Shown: positions 41,717 to 51,040, counted from the stretch's first letter. The stretch: DNA of 64,000 nucleotides from Aedoeadaptatus coxii (GCF_903819215.1 NZ_CAIJCT010000016.1), one strand, 5' to 3'. Program-made: numbers and translations. The notes: generated by a model from the sequence alone, not told the origin.

Positions 41717-43828
41717 TTGAAACATTGTAAACCTTACGTATTTATTTTTGCCCTTGTTCTATTCCTTTTGGCATCCGCTCACCCGACGGAAGCCGCCGCC
41801 ATAAAAGAAAACGGACGCGTTCAAATTTCCCCCGGCGTCATTCGTCGGGAAATGCGGGTAAACGTCGGCGGCAGAAACCACATCGTCGATGTCATTCAAG
41901 TGGATCTCAATAATCCCTACGCATCCTTAGAAGTTTTGGCAGGCGCCGGCACCTACACGCGAAAAGATACCGTCTTAAACATGGCCAATCGCACCGATGC
42001 CTACGCCGCCATTAACGGCGACTTCTTTAATATGACGAAGCAAGGCGCGCCCTTCGGCCCCTCCGTCGTCGGCGGAAAACTTCAATCCTCTCCTCTGCAA
42101 TCCATCGGCCTGTACGGCTTCGGCGTCGACGGAAACAGACGAGCCCACATCGAATCCTTTACCTTTTCCGGCGGCGCCTACGCAAGTGACGGCGCCAGCT
42201 ACCCCATTAGCGGCCTAAACAAAGCCGATTACATTATTAACCACACCCAAGTTCACTCCCATAAAGACGCCATTCAGCTTTACAACGACTTTTGGACGGC
42301 GCGCACGAGAGGCCTGAAGGGAAGCGGCGAAGTCCTCATAGCGGGAAACGGACGGGTGGAAAAAGTGTCGTTAAACGGCCCCCTTCCCATGGCGACGCCT
42401 AAGGGCAAATACATTTTACAGGTCAACGGCCGCGCCAAAGACTTTATTCGCAAACACGTTCCCGTCGGAAGCACCCTGCGATTAAACTACCGAGTCAACC
42501 CTAACAGAAACTGGAAATTTTTAATCGGCGGCCACGCCCTCCTCGTGGAAAACGGCCGACCGAAACTTTACACCATGGACGCCGATTCCATCGACGGCGT
42601 GCGGGCGCGGAGTGCCGCCGCCATTTCAAAAGACGGCAAAACCGTGTACCTTCTCGCAACGGAAGGACGCAATCGCAAATCCGGCGGCATGCGTCTCGCC
42701 GAATGGGCTGCTGCCGTATCCTATTTCGGCGTCGACAAGGCCATTAATTTAGACGGTGGCGGATCCACCACCATGGTGGCGAGAGGTCACGGCGATTTCA
42801 AAAATACCGTCATCGCCCATCCCGAACGCAACGCCGCTCAAAGACGAATCGTCAACGGCATCGGCGTCATGAACAAAGCGCCACGCACTGCCGTCGCCGG
42901 AGGCGAAATCGCAGGGCCTAATTCCCTCGTTCTCGGCGAAGTAGCCACGTACAAACTTAAAAAAGCGTGGGATTCCAATTACCATCCCGTACAACCTACC
43001 TCCGTCGGCTACAGCTTAACCGACACGGCTTTCGGCAAAAACGCATGGATTTACAGTCGCTTCCTCTCGCCCAACATGGGTAAGACCAACATCGTCTTAA
43101 CCATGAAAAACGGCGTCACCGCCCAACTCCCCGTAACCATTTCAAGCCCGGCGGCCATGAAAAGTTTAAACCTCGCCGCCACAGGAAACGGCAATCGCAT
43201 CACCCTCGCGCCGAAAGGTAAAACGAAAAACGGACGCTTAATCGAGCTCGACCCCAACCAAATGAACTGGAATGTGAAAAATGCACAGGCCGCCATCGAT
43301 ACGGAAAGTTGGAAAAAACCGACAGGCAAAGGGCTAAACGCCCCCGCCGCCGTCTTTACGCTAAAGCCCGATGGCCACGCCTACACCGCCATCGAAGCTA
43401 CTTTCGGAAATCAAAATGCTTATTACCTCGTCGATTCTCCGGGATACACGAAACTCGCCATGACCGTAGGAAAAACCGCCTACACCGTCGCCGGCAGAAA
43501 GATGACCATGGACACGACCCCCGTCATCGAAAACAGTCGCACCCTCGTGCCCCTGCGCTTCGTCTTGGAAAGCTACGGTGCCGATGTGCAATGGAATCCC
43601 GAAGAGCGCACCGCCATCGTCCACTATAAGGGCAAAACACTGGAGCTCCCCACCGATCGCAAGGAAGCGCGCATCAACGGAAAGAGCGTACCCCTCGATG
43701 TGGGCGCCGCCATACGCGATGACCGCACCGTCATACCCCTGCGCTTCGTCGCGGAAAACTTAGGGATGGAAGTATATTATGGAAAGAGCGATCGCACCAT
43801 TTCCATTTACGAAAAACAATCGAGATAA
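41717..43828 (+). CDS. Secreted phosphodiester glycosidase with C-terminal stalk domain
   Basis: 703 residues. Signal peptide (HCKPYVFIFALVLFLLASA, cleavage near 27). Residues about 50-390 form a NAGPA-type phosphodiester glycosidase domain (AAINGDFFNM, FLIGGHALLVENG, INLDGGGSTTMVARG). A linker of about 180 residues follows, then a copper amine oxidase N-terminal (stalk) domain at about 595-703 (ENSRTLVPLRFVLESYG, DDRTVIPLRFVAENLG). Related enzymes uncap phosphodiester-linked sugars, so wall polymer or exopolysaccharide is a likely substrate. The start is TTG with AGAGGTG upstream, 25 bp after the peptidase gene. Confidence 0.9.
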   Translation: MKHCKPYVFIFALVLFLLASAHPTEAAAIKENGRVQISPGVIRREMRVNVGGRNHIVDVIQVDLNNPYASLEVLAGAGTYTRKDTVLNMANRTDAYAAINGDFFNMTKQGAPFGPSVVGGKLQSSPLQSIGLYGFGVDGNRRAHIESFTFSGGAYASDGASYPISGLNKADYIINHTQVHSHKDAIQLYNDFWTARTRGLKGSGEVLIAGNGRVEKVSLNGPLPMATPKGKYILQVNGRAKDFIRKHVPVGSTLRLNYRVNPNRNWKFLIGGHALLVENGRPKLYTMDADSIDGVRARSAAAISKDGKTVYLLATEGRNRKSGGMRLAEWAAAVSYFGVDKAINLDGGGSTTMVARGHGDFKNTVIAHPERNAAQRRIVNGIGVMNKAPRTAVAGGEIAGPNSLVLGEVATYKLKKAWDSNYHPVQPTSVGYSLTDTAFGKNAWIYSRFLSPNMGKTNIVLTMKNGVTAQLPVTISSPAAMKSLNLAATGNGNRITLAPKGKTKNGRLIELDPNQMNWNVKNAQAAIDTESWKKPTGKGLNAPAAVFTLKPDGHAYTAIEATFGNQNAYYLVDSPGYTKLAMTVGKTAYTVAGRKMTMDTTPVIENSRTLVPLRFVLESYGADVQWNPEERTAIVHYKGKTLELPTDRKEARINGKSVPLDVGAAIRDDRTVIPLRFVAENLGMEVYYGKSDRTISIYEKQSR

Positions 43829-43832
43829 AGAG

Positions 43833-43867
43833 AAAATCCATTGGGGAAAAACCTCAATGGATTTTTT
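43833..43867 (+). terminator. Terminator of the glycosidase gene
   Basis: Stem AAAATCCATTG with its complement followed by TTTTTT, five bases after the stop. A second weaker hairpin (43878-43886 with 43898-43906) follows. Confidence 0.85.
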
Positions 43868-44055
43868 AATGGATTTTAAGAAATGATTCTCGCAACGTCA
43901 TTTCTTTCAAATGTAAGCCATTCATCTTAAAGATTTTCCGGAAGATTGTTTCTAGAAAAAGTAAAGCATTCTTTCAAATATCTTTTTCTCGAATCTTAGG
44001 AGGAGGGAATAGGGCGTTGCGATTTGGAATGGCAACACTTTTTCGGACACATTCC

Positions 44056-44926
44056 TTAAGGTGTCTGTGTAAAGTTGTTTTTCTCTTGCGGCATGCGTTT
44101 CGCCCGGTATTCTAATGGCGTCATGTTTCCAAGGTTTGTGTGTCGTCTTTTTTCATTCCACCATTGAATGTACGTGATGAGTTTTTCGTTAAGGTCTCTA
44201 AGATTTTGAAAGGTTTCTCGTTTTAAGAATTCGGTCTTGAAGCTTTTGAAGATGTTTTCTGCCACGGCGTTGTCATAGGGGTTGCCTGCTCGGCTGAGGA
44301 AGCGTTTAATGCCGTGTGTTTCCAATAGTTCATTAATGGATTGGTTGTTAAATTCGCTTCCTCGATCGGTATGGAAGTATTCGATGGCGTCTAATGGATA
44401 GGTTATGGTTTGGAAGGCTTTTTTTACAAGAGTGGCATCGCGGTAGTAATCGCAGGCGTAACCTATGACTTCGCGGTTAAAGAGGTCGGTGATGGCGCAT
44501 ACGTAGGCCCACCGATTGTTCACTCGAACGTAGGTTAGATCGGAAACGATGACTTCCAACGGTGAACGTTCGTTGAATTTTCTGTCGATGATATTTTTGG
44601 TTTTGGCTTCATTTTTCTGTGAAGGATGGTGTTTGTACTGTGCTTTTGTGTAAACGGAGATCAGATGTAGTTTTTTCATGATGGTGCGTATTCGCCGTCT
44701 GGATGCGATGATGTTTTCAGATGCCAATTCGCTTTTTTATCTTGCGAGCACCATAAACTTGGCGGCTGGCACTGAAGATCGCACGGACACGTATTTCTAA
44801 GGCGATGGTTTCTTTAGAAAGTGCTTTCGGTTGGTAGTAATAAGCAGAGCGGCTAATATTGAGTGCACGGCAAAGCGCTGATACTGAGTACTTATGTTTT
44901 AATCGATCGATGACATATCGTTTTTC
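44056..44926 (-). pseudogene. IS3 orfB transposase (DDE integrase), frameshifted
   Basis: The integrase core is intact in the 3' part (44056-44727): VSDLTYVRVNN, HTDRGSEFNN, the late Glu region and IQWWNEKRRHTNLGN. The N-terminal HTH part continues in another frame upstream (CREKRYVIDRLKHKYSV, CRALNISRSAYYY, YGARKIKKR). One extra base near 44731, beside a run of A, breaks the frame. In intact members orfB is reached from orfA by -1 frameshifting; the GAGAAAAAC stretch at 44919-44926 (minus strand) is the likely slippery place. Confidence 0.88.
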
Positions 44927-45210
44927 TCTGCAAGTATCAGCGCGGCCTGCTTTAAAATATCATTTTCCATCTTCAATTTTTGAATTTCCTTGCGTAAGGC
45001 TAAGAGCTCCTTTTCTTCTTCGCTCATAGAATCGATGGTTTTGAAGGATCCGCTTTCTCTGTACTGTTGTACCCAACGATCAAACGCCGAAGGGGTGAGT
45101 GCATATTTTTCAATAATTTCTTTGCGACCCATGCCCTCTTGGTAAAGGTCAACTACATGCTGTTTAAAGTCTTCCGAAAAGTTGCGTCTCTTTCTAGGTG
45201 TTCTTTCCAT
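44899..45210 (-). CDS. IS3-family transposase OrfA
   Basis: 103 residues: HTH_Tnp_1 domain (FSEDFKQHVVDLYQEGMGRK, YALTPSAFDRWVQQY) and a C-terminal leucine-zipper helix (LRKEIQKLKMENDILKQAAL) that mediates OrfA/OrfAB multimers. AAGGAGG lies upstream. Appears intact although its partner frame is broken. Confidence 0.92.
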   Translation of the reverse strand: MERTPRKRRNFSEDFKQHVVDLYQEGMGRKEIIEKYALTPSAFDRWVQQYRESGSFKTIDSMSEEEKELLALRKEIQKLKMENDILKQAALILAEKNDMSSID

Positions 45211-45274
45211 ATTGATCCTCCTTGTTGATCATAATGTACCACACCTTAAGAAACTTGTCTGAATTAGTGTAACC

Positions 45275-45601
45275 TATCCAGATTCGCCCTCTTTCCCTCC
45301 TCCTAAAACCTCCTTCCTTTCCACCCTAACGCTTTTTAGATGTCCGAAGCCCTAACGGGCTTCGATTGTACTGGGCTGCGTCGCAGAAAGAGACGTTCTG
45401 TTTCAGGCAATATATTTTGCCGTCGCAAGGTGAGCGTGACATTTTATTTCCCGGTGGAGCATAACTTCCGCTGGCGCCAGACAATAATCAGGAAAATGCC
45501 GAAGGCATTTTTCGTTATAGTGCCGGCCGGAATGGGAGATGGGGCGCGCGGGGAAGAGGGAAACGCGGCCTTTGCCTCTGAGCCCTTTCCCTCTTCCCCG
45601 C
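45275..45601. other. Hairpin-rich stretch between IS element and assembly gap
   Basis: No supported gene. It contains small hairpins GAAGCCC/GGGCTTC (about 45344-45361) and AATGCC/GGCATT (about 45495-45510). It ends in a perfect 16-bp inverted repeat (45548-45563 with 45586-45601) that runs exactly into the N gap. Base composition is more GC-rich than the flanks toward the gap. Confidence 0.6.
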
Positions 45602-45611
45602 NNNNNNNNNN
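45602..45611. other. Assembly gap (10 N)
   Basis: Ten undetermined bases, the usual scaffold-join placeholder. The true distance and content between the two sides are unknown. Confidence 0.98.
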
Positions 45612-45637
45612 TTGTTGGCGGGCGGCGGGGCCGGAGG

Positions 45638-45708
<71 letters not shown>

Positions 45709-45853
45709 CGACATGGTTTTCCGGGTTATGTGAAACCGATTCAAAAAAGAGCTTTGTACGTGAGTGTATTTTTAAAAAAATCTTTCAGATAGTTTTTGTG
45801 AGAACTCAAGAGAAAAATCCTTCAATAAAGAAACAGAAAATCTCTCCCCTAAT

Positions 45854-45888
45854 AAAAAAACTCGACATCACGTGATGCCGAGTTTTTT
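45854..45888. terminator. Palindromic bidirectional terminator near the gap
   Basis: AAAAAACTCG ... CGAGTTTTTT with a nearly perfect inner palindrome around CATCACGTGATG. It presumably closes a gene lost in the gap. Confidence 0.75.
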
Positions 45889-46103
45889 ATTCCCCATTCA
45901 TAAGGAGATCCTTTATAGAATATGCCGGGGAGTCGTGGCGCTTAAAGGCGAGACCGGCGCCTTGAAAAGCTTTATGCTTTTACGCCAAGGGTGACGCTAT
46001 CCGCCACCCTTATTTTATCAAGTCCTCTCACGTTTTCGTTAACAAATGAGTGACATTTCTGTGGCGTTTTCGTTACAAAAGTCTCCGTCGCCTATAAGCG
46101 CAC

Positions 46104-46138
46104 AAAAAAGGATTGCGAAGGGCTCGCAATCCTTTTTG
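46104..46138 (-). terminator. Terminator of gdhA
   Basis: A 14-bp stem AAAAAGGATTGCGA with its complement (46105-46118 with 46124-46137), 20 bp after the stop codon. Confidence 0.9.
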
Positions 46139-46158
46139 ATTATGAGATAGTCTACTCT

Positions 46159-47505
46159 CTAGAATACACCTTGTGCCATCATAGCATCTGCTAAACGTAC
46201 GAAGCCGGCAATGTTTGCGCCTGCAACGAGGTTGTAGCCTAAGCCGTATTTTTCAGCAGCTTCAACGGACATTTTGTAGATGTTGTCCATGATCATGTGA
46301 AGTTGTTTGTCAACTTCTTCTGCCGGCCAGCTCAAACGAGCACTGTTTTGGCTCATTTCAAGAGCGGAACCTGCAACGCCGCCTGCGTTAACAGCTTTAG
46401 AAGGAGCAACTACTTTTACATTTTCAATGAGGTAGTTAAGAGCATCGTTGGTGGTAGGCATGTTTGCTACTTCGATGTAGTATTCGATACCTTTTTTAAC
46501 CATTGCTTCAGCTTCTACCATGGTGATTTCGTTTTGGTAAGCAGCCGGCATAGCGATGTCGTATTCTGCGTTGATCCAGGGTTTTTCACCGGGGAAGAAG
46601 TCTACGCCGAATTTGTCAGCGTAATCTTGAACTTTGTCGCGGCCGGAAGCACGCATTTCGAGCAAGTAGTCAACTTTTTCTACAGTGTTGATACCGTCTT
46701 TATCGTAGATGTATCCGTCGGGACCGGCGATGGTAACGACTTTACCGCCAAGTTGTTGAACTTTCTTGCAGATACCCCAGGAAACATTACCGAAACCGGA
46801 AACGGCGATTTTTTTGTCTTTAATATCTTCGCCGAAGTGATCGAGTACGTTTAAGAGGTAGTAAACTGCGCCGTAGCCTGTAGCTTCGGGACGAACACGG
46901 GAACCGCCAAAGCTGAAGCCTTTACCGGTGAAAGTACCGTTTTCGAATTTAGCTTTTAAGTGACGATATTGACCATACATGAAGCCAACTTCTCTAGCGC
47001 CTACGCCCATGTCACCTGCCGGAACGTCGGTGTCGGGTCCGATGTAGTGGTAAAGGGTGCTGATAAAGCTTTGGCAGAAACGCATGATTTCGTCATCGCT
47101 CTTTCCACGGGGGTCGAAGTCACTACCACCCTTGCCGCCGCCGATGGGGAGGCCGGTCATGGAGTTCTTGAAGCATTGTTCGAAACCGAGGAATTTAATA
47201 ACGGATTGGTTGACGGTGGGGTGGAAACGAATACCGCCCTTGTACGGTCCAAGTGCTCCGTTAAATTGTACACGGTAACCAATGTTGGTGTGGTATTGGC
47301 CTTCATCATCTTGCCATACGACACGGAAGCTGAAAAGACGTTCCGGTTCAACCATGCGGCCGAGTAGGTCGACACGTTCATATTCCGGATGTTGTTCGAT
47401 AACCGGTTTTAAGGAACCTAATACTTCTTCTACAGTTTGGCAGAATTCAGGTTCGCTTGCGTGTCTTTCTTTAACACGTTCGATTACACTTTCAAGATAG
47501 CTCAT
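46159..47505 (-). CDS. gdhA: Glutamate dehydrogenase
   Basis: 448 residues, the usual length of hexameric family I enzymes. PIGGGKGGSDFDPRGKSD contains the substrate-binding lysine; QSFISTLYHYIGPDTDVPAGD and SGFGNVSWG (dinucleotide site) are conserved. It interconverts glutamate and 2-oxoglutarate, the entry to glutamate fermentation or ammonia assimilation; NAD versus NADP use cannot be settled by eye. AAGGAGG precedes the ATG. Monocistronic, with a long AT-rich leader region. Confidence 0.96.
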   Translation of the reverse strand: MSYLESVIERVKERHASEPEFCQTVEEVLGSLKPVIEQHPEYERVDLLGRMVEPERLFSFRVVWQDDEGQYHTNIGYRVQFNGALGPYKGGIRFHPTVNQSVIKFLGFEQCFKNSMTGLPIGGGKGGSDFDPRGKSDDEIMRFCQSFISTLYHYIGPDTDVPAGDMGVGAREVGFMYGQYRHLKAKFENGTFTGKGFSFGGSRVRPEATGYGAVYYLLNVLDHFGEDIKDKKIAVSGFGNVSWGICKKVQQLGGKVVTIAGPDGYIYDKDGINTVEKVDYLLEMRASGRDKVQDYADKFGVDFFPGEKPWINAEYDIAMPAAYQNEITMVEAEAMVKKGIEYYIEVANMPTTNDALNYLIENVKVVAPSKAVNAGGVAGSALEMSQNSARLSWPAEEVDKQLHMIMDNIYKMSVEAAEKYGLGYNLVAGANIAGFVRLADAMMAQGVF

Positions 47506-47952
47506 ACAATTTCCTCCTTAAAGAAATTAAGTAGACTTTAAAAGTCTTCGTAAAAAAGCAAAGGATTTCCTATTCATAAAATAAAAAATAAATTTTTATC
47601 GCCACGGAATAAAACAATCCTCTCGCTCTAACGAGTTCATCATAACACATAGAAAACGAAATTTCCATGGCGTTTTTATTTTATATACATTTTTTAAATC
47701 GGCTGAAAAAGCCATTTTAAGCCGTTGTATGCAATATTTGACAATATGAATCGTTTTCCTTTTTAATTTTGTACATTCTTTTCGTATTTTGAAATGGTGA
47801 GTGTAAAAATAGTTATATCGCCTCTAACACTGCTTTTCTGTGGTGTTTTTATGAAATCTTTTTCCAACTTTTCACGTTGCTTTTTCAAAATTTTCCGAGA
47901 TTTTTTTATTCAACTCGTTTACACTGAATATAGGATTAAAAAGGAGTGAATT
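47506..47952. other. AT-rich divergent region between gdhA and the CtlX-type gene
   Basis: 447 bp with no supported gene. It must hold the promoters of both flanking genes. On the plus side TTTACA (47918-47923) and TATAGG (47929-47934) are too close to form a standard promoter. I see no riboswitch or long hairpin. Confidence 0.55.
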
Positions 47953-48834
47953 ATGTTAGCCCATCATATTATTATGGTTAAACCTTCCGCCTTTCGTTTT
48001 AATATTGAAACGGCGAAGGACAATAAGTATCAAAGCGACCGAAAAGATCTTGGCGATGTGGCGAAGCGCGCCGAAGAAGAATTCGACGGTTTTGTCTCCG
48101 TCCTTCGCGCTGCCGGCGTTCACGTCGACGTCATCGACGATTTTTCAGACGACACGCCGGATTCTATTTTCCCGAACAATACCTTCGTCACATTTCCCGG
48201 AAAGCTCTTTCTCTCGCCTATGTACAGCGACAATCGCAAAAAGGAATTTCCGAAATTAAAGACACAATACGAAAAGCTCTTCGACTTTTCCCAATTGGAT
48301 GTAGTGGATTTTTCGGATGAAAAGGCCGCCCTCGAAGGCACGGGCGCCATGGTCATCGACCGCTTTCAAAACATTTGCTACGCCGCCCTTTCCGCCCGTT
48401 GCGACGAGGAACTTCTCCGCCGCTTCTGCGAAACTTACGACTTGCTTCCCGTTCCCTTCCGCGCCCGTCACCACGATGCCCCCGTCTACCACACCAATGT
48501 GATCATGACCGTGGCGGAACACTTCGCCCTTATCGCCGACGAGCTCATTACCGAAGGGCGCGACGATGTCATCGACCATTTGAAGGCATCGGGCAAGGAG
48601 ATCATCTCCCTTACATCCGAGGAAGTGGATCACTTCTGCGGCAACTGTTTGGAACTTATGGGAAGGGAACCTCTTCTCATTATGAGCGACGAAGCCTACG
48701 ACCATTTGACGCCGGAAAAAATAAAGGCCATCGAACAATACAACAAGATTTTACACGCGCCCCTTCCCGTCATTTCCACATTAGGCGGCGGCAGCGCACG
48801 CTGCATGATTGCGGAAAATTTTATAGCCCATTAA
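47953..48834 (+). CDS. ctlX: Amidinotransferase-fold hydrolase, CtlX-like (citrulline/arginine family)
   Basis: 293 residues of the guanidino-group-modifying pentein fold: MVKPSAFRFNIETAKDNKYQ at the N-terminus, DSIFPNNTFVTFPG, APVYHTNVIMT (catalytic His) and GGGSARCMIAENF with the catalytic Cys284. The overall pattern fits CtlX/COG4874 proteins rather than arginine deiminase or DDAH. They are thought to hydrolyse citrulline or a related ureido/guanidino compound; the substrate here is an inference. AAGGAGTG precedes the ATG. Monocistronic. Confidence 0.82.
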   Translation: MLAHHIIMVKPSAFRFNIETAKDNKYQSDRKDLGDVAKRAEEEFDGFVSVLRAAGVHVDVIDDFSDDTPDSIFPNNTFVTFPGKLFLSPMYSDNRKKEFPKLKTQYEKLFDFSQLDVVDFSDEKAALEGTGAMVIDRFQNICYAALSARCDEELLRRFCETYDLLPVPFRARHHDAPVYHTNVIMTVAEHFALIADELITEGRDDVIDHLKASGKEIISLTSEEVDHFCGNCLELMGREPLLIMSDEAYDHLTPEKIKAIEQYNKILHAPLPVISTLGGGSARCMIAENFIAH

Positions 48835-48869
48835 AAAAGCGAGGCAGGTTTCGACCTACCTCGCTCTTT
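48833..48869. terminator. Bidirectional terminator between ctlX-like gene and DUF4342 gene
   Basis: A 12-bp stem (48838-48849 with 48854-48865, one mismatch) and a TTCG loop, with T runs on both sides. It serves the two convergent genes. Confidence 0.88.
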
Positions 48870-48876
48870 ATTTGCT

Positions 48877-49362
48877 TTAGCGCATGCGATGTTTGTTGGT
48901 AATATAATCTTTTACATTGATGACTCTGCCGTCGTCGAGATAAATGTAAAATTCCCAGCGACTTAACAGGCCGATGCCCACGCCCATGAGCGACGCCAAA
49001 GGAGCGATCACCGTCCAAATAGCGCCTAAGTTCATGGATACATTTAAAATGACGTCGTCGTTTTCGTCCATGACGATGAGTTTGGTGGCATTGCCTTTTT
49101 CCCAAATTTCTTTGACGGCGTCGATAATTTCTTCGCCGATATTAGTAATGGAATCGGCAAAATCTTCCGCCTTGGTTTTTTTCGCGTTTTTAAAATCGAA
49201 GCCCGCTTTTTCTTCAAAGCTTTCTTCTTTTTTCTCTTCGCCCATGATTAGGCGAATGGCGCGATCCACATCGCCGTCGCAAGCCAAAAGAGCGTTGCGC
49301 ACATCATTGTAATCGGCGCCGGTTACGGAAATCACATAATCAATTTTTTCCATGGTAATCAT
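48877..49362 (-). CDS. UBA-like/DUF4342 domain protein
   Basis: 161 residues. Residues 4-42 look like a UBA/TS-N helical bundle (KIDYVISVTGADYNDVRNAL, CDGDVDRAIRLIM). A charged linker follows, then DUF4342 (about 75-155), with a central hydrophobic stretch LGAIWTVIAPLASLMGVGIG that could insert in the membrane and a basic C-terminus. Function unknown. GAGGAGG lies nine bases before the ATG. Monocistronic between ctlX-like and sda genes. Confidence 0.8.
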   Translation of the reverse strand: MITMEKIDYVISVTGADYNDVRNALLACDGDVDRAIRLIMGEEKKEESFEEKAGFDFKNAKKTKAEDFADSITNIGEEIIDAVKEIWEKGNATKLIVMDENDDVILNVSMNLGAIWTVIAPLASLMGVGIGLLSRWEFYIYLDDGRVINVKDYITNKHRMR

Positions 49363-49478
49363 AATCTATTGCCTCCTCAGATGTTTCTCAATGACTTATT
49401 GACATTGTACCCGATAAAAGGAGCTTGTGATCGGCAAAAGGTCAGACTTTTACCTTTCTTTACCATGCCTTTGATTTA

Positions 49479-50351
49479 TTAATCGAAAAGTTCGTGACAC
49501 ATTTTTTGCGCCGTGTGGGTGCCCGCCAAACCGCCGATACCCGTTTCCCGTAACGAGGCGGGCATGGCGTCGCCCACTTCTTTCATGGCTTGGCACACTT
49601 CGTCGAAAGGCACGATGCTGAACGTGCCGGCGAGGGCCATGTCGGCACTGATCCGCGCATTGGAAACCCCCGATGCGTTCCTGAAAGTGCAGGGATATTG
49701 GACGAGGCCGCCTAAAGGATCGCAAACCAGCCCTAAAATGTTGACGATGGCAATGGATGCGGCGTTTAAGCAGGCTTCCACATCGCCGCCGTAAAGTTCT
49801 GTAAGGGCTGCCGCCGCCATAGACGATGCCGCGCCGCATTCCGCCTGGCATCCCCCTTCGGCGCCGGCGAAGGTGCCGTAGCCGCCGATAAATTGGCCGA
49901 TGCCGATGGCGGTAAGGAGACCTTTTACGAGATCATCGTCGCTAACATCAATATCTTCCTGTGCCGAAATGAGAGCCGCCGGCACAATGCCGCAACTGCC
50001 CGCCGTGGGAGCCGCCACAATAACGTCCATTTTGGCGTTGGATTCAAAAGTGGAAAAAGCCCGCGCCATGGCGCGAAGGGTTTTTTCGTCGGTGACAAAT
50101 GGCTTGCCGCTCTTCGAATAATCCCACGTCTTTTTGCCGAAGTCGTTAATAATATTTTGCTTTAAACCGGAACCCTCTTCCAACGTGCGGGAAGTGGAAT
50201 CCTTCATGATCGCGAGCATGTGATGAAGCTCGGAAAGAATTTGCTCTTTCTTTTCCGGATCCCCCTTAGATTCTTCTTCCAAAACATAATCGGAAATCTT
50301 CCAGCCCTTTTCCCTGCAGATGTCGATGAGCGCTTGTGCTGTCTTTAGCAT
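49479..50351 (-). CDS. sdaAA: L-serine dehydratase alpha subunit (Fe-S)
   Basis: 290 residues. The [4Fe-4S] cysteines are in TAGSCGIVPA, GCQAECGAASSM and LVCDPLGGLVQYPC. With the beta subunit it deaminates L-serine to pyruvate and ammonia, oxygen-sensitively. It overlaps the beta-subunit gene by seven bases, so the two are coupled. Supplies pyruvate for the fermentation routes seen elsewhere in the window. Confidence 0.96.
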   Translation of the reverse strand: MLKTAQALIDICREKGWKISDYVLEEESKGDPEKKEQILSELHHMLAIMKDSTSRTLEEGSGLKQNIINDFGKKTWDYSKSGKPFVTDEKTLRAMARAFSTFESNAKMDVIVAAPTAGSCGIVPAALISAQEDIDVSDDDLVKGLLTAIGIGQFIGGYGTFAGAEGGCQAECGAASSMAAAALTELYGGDVEACLNAASIAIVNILGLVCDPLGGLVQYPCTFRNASGVSNARISADMALAGTFSIVPFDEVCQAMKEVGDAMPASLRETGIGGLAGTHTAQKMCHELFD

Positions 50352-51040
50352 AATGCCTCCTGTTCTTCTTCGTCGAACGTGCCGATGTATTTTGCAAATT
50401 CAAAGCGATCGTCACTTAAAATCGGCTCCAGCGTCTTGTGGTCGACGGCGTGGGTGATTTCCGTAACGAGGGTCACCGTGTCTTCAATTTTTTTCGTCAC
50501 CATGGTTTCGATATTGTAGCCGTGATTGGTTAAATTCGTAGACACCATGGCGATGACCCCTTTTTGCTCTTGATATTGTAAAATAAGAGTAGGGTATTCA
50601 TTTTTAAATTCCACTTCAATATCATTAATGGCGACGATTAAAATATTGCCGCCGCCAATAGACGATCCCGTAACGGAAAGATGTCCCCCGTTATCGTAGT
50701 AAAAAACAATTTCCACCGTGTTGGGATGGCGCTCTTCCCCGAGATTGACCTCTTTAAAACTGAAGTCGATGCCCCGCTCCTTGGCGATGTCAAAACTATG
50801 CGCCAGGCGATTATCGTCGGGCAAAATGCCGAGAATGCCTGCCACGAGGGCGAGATCCGTTCCGTGGCCCCTATAGGTGGAGGCGAAGGAACCGTGCAGG
50901 CGAAACTCCACCTTGTGGAAAGGATCGCCTTCGGAAATAGCGAGGGCGGCGTTACCGATTTTACACGCCCCTGCCGTATGAGAACTGGACGGGCCCACCA
51001 TGACGGGGCCGATCACATCAAATGCCTTGTATTTTTTCAT
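50345..51040 (-). CDS. sdaAB: L-serine dehydratase beta subunit
   Basis: 231 residues: the SDH beta domain begins FDVIGPVMVGPSSSHTAGAC and includes LHGSFASTYRGHGTD, followed by a C-terminal ACT domain (about 150-225; GVIAMVSTNLTNHGYNIETM). First gene of the two-gene operon, GGAGACA-type ribosome site. Confidence 0.95.
   Translation of the reverse strand: MKKYKAFDVIGPVMVGPSSSHTAGACKIGNAALAISEGDPFHKVEFRLHGSFASTYRGHGTDLALVAGILGILPDDNRLAHSFDIAKERGIDFSFKEVNLGEERHPNTVEIVFYYDNGGHLSVTGSSIGGGNILIVAINDIEVEFKNEYPTLILQYQEQKGVIAMVSTNLTNHGYNIETMVTKKIEDTVTLVTEITHAVDHKTLEPILSDDRFEFAKYIGTFDEEEQEALC

Larger units (their letters stand above)
44031..45274 (-). mobile_element. IS3-family insertion sequence, decayed
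   Basis: About 1.24 kb with two overlapping reading frames (orfA, orfB) in IS3 order. Imperfect terminal inverted repeats are visible: the left end from 44031 and the inverse of the right end to 45274 share GGnnACACT, TTCnGACA and CTTAAGGTGT. orfB is frameshifted, so the copy should not transpose by itself. No clear 3-4 bp target duplication was found. Confidence 0.85.
43996..45306. repeat. Outer inverted repeat flanking the IS3 element
   Basis: TTAGGAGGAGGGAATAGGGC (from 43996) reappears inverted at 45285-45306 with only small differences. It lies 10-15 bp outside the IS termini, so the two arms of the whole structure are homologous over about 75 bp, interrupted by a short variable spacer. 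Either the element inserted within an older palindromic repeat or its real ends are further out than the conventional termini. Confidence 0.6.

Noticed and set aside
45900..46040. Glycine, T-box, c-di-GMP, ZTP or yybP riboswitch near gdhA
   Set aside because: I compared the conserved cores from memory and none fits; only generic hairpins remain.
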